Shown piece by piece: positions 35,266 through 36,328 of a DNA stretch of 36,328 nucleotides. The notes under the pieces were generated by a model. The model did no database searches. It was not told the origin of the DNA and worked only from the letters and a program-made list of their open reading frames with translations. A program made the position numbers and the translations under genes. The first letter of the stretch is position 1. Each line of letters starts with the position of its first letter. The stretch covers positions 35,196-71,523 of the forward strand of contig PARE01000002.1 in assembly GCA_002709525.1 (NCBI GenBank), read 5' to 3'. The stretch is from Magnetovibrio sp. GTDB taxonomy: Bacteria > Pseudomonadota > Alphaproteobacteria > Rhodospirillales > Casp-alpha2.

Positions 35266-35853
35266 ATGAATATGGTAAGTCATGAAACGGTTCAGGCGCT
35301 CATCGACGGTCTGCTCTCAGCGATCGGCGCAGCCCCTGGCGTTCCCCACAACAGCGACATCGAACCGCTGCTTTTAGCGCTGAAATGTGAGGGCGAACCA
35401 ACGGGCGTCAGAGCGAAGGGCGGCATGCCGGCTTTGGATCATCTTCCAGTTGCGATCCAAAACGCTGGCTCAGGTCCGGATGAAATCCGCTCATTGGCCG
35501 AAAGTTTCGAAAAATTAGCGGACTCGCTGCCTTGGTACCAGCGTCAGGAACCGGCCCTACCAGACTTTATGCATGGCCACGCCAATGCTTTCATCATCGG
35601 CCCCCAGGGTCTTGAGGAACGGGGTGGTGTGACCGTCGGTGTATCCTTTCTCGCGCCCGGGGTTGAATACCCGAACCACAACCATCCTCCGCAGGAACTC
35701 TACGTGGTGATGAGCGACGGAGATTGGCGCCAAAACGATGACCCTTGGCACGCCCCCGGCCTCGGCGGGCTGGTCTACAATCCGGCCAACATCACGCACA
35801 GCATGCGCTCGAGCCAACAACCGCTCCTCGCCATCTGGTGTCTGTGGACGTGA
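35266..35853 (+). CDS. DMSP lyase family cupin (DddQ-type metal site)
   Basis: A 195-residue single-domain cupin of the DMSP-lyase group (PF16867, cupin-DLL). The metal/active-site set known from DddQ (Tyr120, His123, His125, Glu129, Tyr131, His163) is present with identical spacing: Y135, H138, H140, E144 and Y146 in YPNHNHPPQELY, and H178 in ITHSMRS, 32 residues after Y146. The length fits DddQ (about 190-200) better than DddL (about 230). DddQ splits DMSP into acrylate and dimethyl sulfide. Some members of the superfamily do not act on DMSP, and the rest of this sequence differs from DddQ as I recall it, so the substrate is not certain. It lies 49 bp after lysR. Confidence 0.82.
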   Translation: MNMVSHETVQALIDGLLSAIGAAPGVPHNSDIEPLLLALKCEGEPTGVRAKGGMPALDHLPVAIQNAGSGPDEIRSLAESFEKLADSLPWYQRQEPALPDFMHGHANAFIIGPQGLEERGGVTVGVSFLAPGVEYPNHNHPPQELYVVMSDGDWRQNDDPWHAPGLGGLVYNPANITHSMRSSQQPLLAIWCLWT

Positions 35854-36189
35854 CGGAAAACCGGTATGGGTCATCAGGGGACCTCAGCCAGCCGGGACCT
35901 GAGCTTTTGCTTGATCCGCCATAGCGGTCAGAGCGATAATTTATTGCAGAAATTTTCGAGCTAAATCGCTCCGTGGCCGAGGGGCACTCCCTCTTCCCTA
36001 GGGTGGACCTCGAATTATCCGACCACACACATATCAATTGGAAAACTGATATATGAACGCAGCCCCGATTTGCCAGAATAAAGCTTATCGGGATTCATCA
36101 GCCACATAATTTAATGAGATTTAGGTGAGGATACAGTGAGGAGAGATCCCGTAATTTAAGGCAACTATCCCCTAAGTTATTGATATTGA
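35854..36189. other. Intergenic region between cupin gene and tRNA-Ala
   Basis: About 336 bp without a supported gene. CTCAG (35883-35887) / CTGAG (35899-35903) followed by CTTTTGCTT could be a weak terminator for the cupin gene. GAGCGAT (35931-35937) and ATCGCTC (35965-35971) form a second dyad with a 27-base loop. Frames across the tRNA are artefacts. Confidence 0.4.
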
Positions 36190-36265
<76 letters not shown>

Positions 36266-36328
36266 GTCCATCAACGTCGCTATCGGGGCACCCCCGAACA
36301 AGCGCCGGATAATGGTTGCGCCCACCCC

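Overview
The window looks like chromosomal DNA of a probably marine alphaproteobacterium, with a Rhodospirillales-like flavour. The clues are 5-aminolevulinate synthase (the C4 haem route), a class I cytochrome c, two substrate-binding-protein-dependent secondary transporters (TTT and TRAP), and enzymes of the DMSP-demethylase-like and DMSP-lyase-like families. I see no phage, transposase, CRISPR or rRNA. The only RNA gene is a tRNA-Ala(CGC) near the right end.

Left region, 1-15.6 kb. Most genes lie on the minus strand. The core is a long unit read from 15322 down to 5617: tctC, tctB, tctA, a GntR/FCD regulator, oxalyl-CoA decarboxylase (oxc), formyl-CoA transferase (frc), a 10-formyl-THF hydrolase-like protein and formate-THF ligase (fhs). 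It has a structured leader RNA and a GntR-type palindrome upstream, and a terminator hairpin at 5562-5592 downstream. It reads as: take up a carboxylate (oxalate is the obvious candidate), turn it into CO2 and formate through CoA esters, then pass formate to and from the tetrahydrofolate C1 pool. Next to it are a plus-strand DmdA-like (GcvT-fold) methyltransferase and, on the minus strand, an atypical serine hydroxymethyltransferase, a class III aminotransferase and a partial AtuA-like protein. These fit a C1/THF theme, but FolD and MetF are not in the window.

Middle region, 15.6-22.5 kb. A four-gene minus-strand operon encodes a Gld-like ABC-2 system (ATPase, permease, GldG-like auxiliary protein, DUF4340 protein) and ends in a strong terminator. 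It is divergent from hemA, which is followed by a small cytochrome c.

Right region, 22.9-35.9 kb. This is an acyl-CoA catabolic region. A minus-strand set (two-domain VOC protein, M20 peptidase, acyl-CoA dehydrogenase) is followed by a plus-strand enoyl-CoA hydratase. A tightly coupled minus-strand operon (dctP-dctQ-dctM, thiolase-fold protein, DUF35 protein, AMP-forming acyl-CoA ligase) ends tail-to-tail with the hydratase gene. The operon diverges from a LysR gene that is followed by a DMSP-lyase-type cupin. The thiolase-fold protein lacks both the nucleophilic Cys and the active-site His, so with its DUF35 partner it may be an aldolase of the Ltp2 type rather than a thiolase.

Best leads: the oxalate/formate/THF operon with its uncharacterised leader RNA; the Cys-less thiolase/DUF35 pair inside a TRAP-ligase operon; and the presence in one window of DmdA-like and DMSP-lyase-like proteins.
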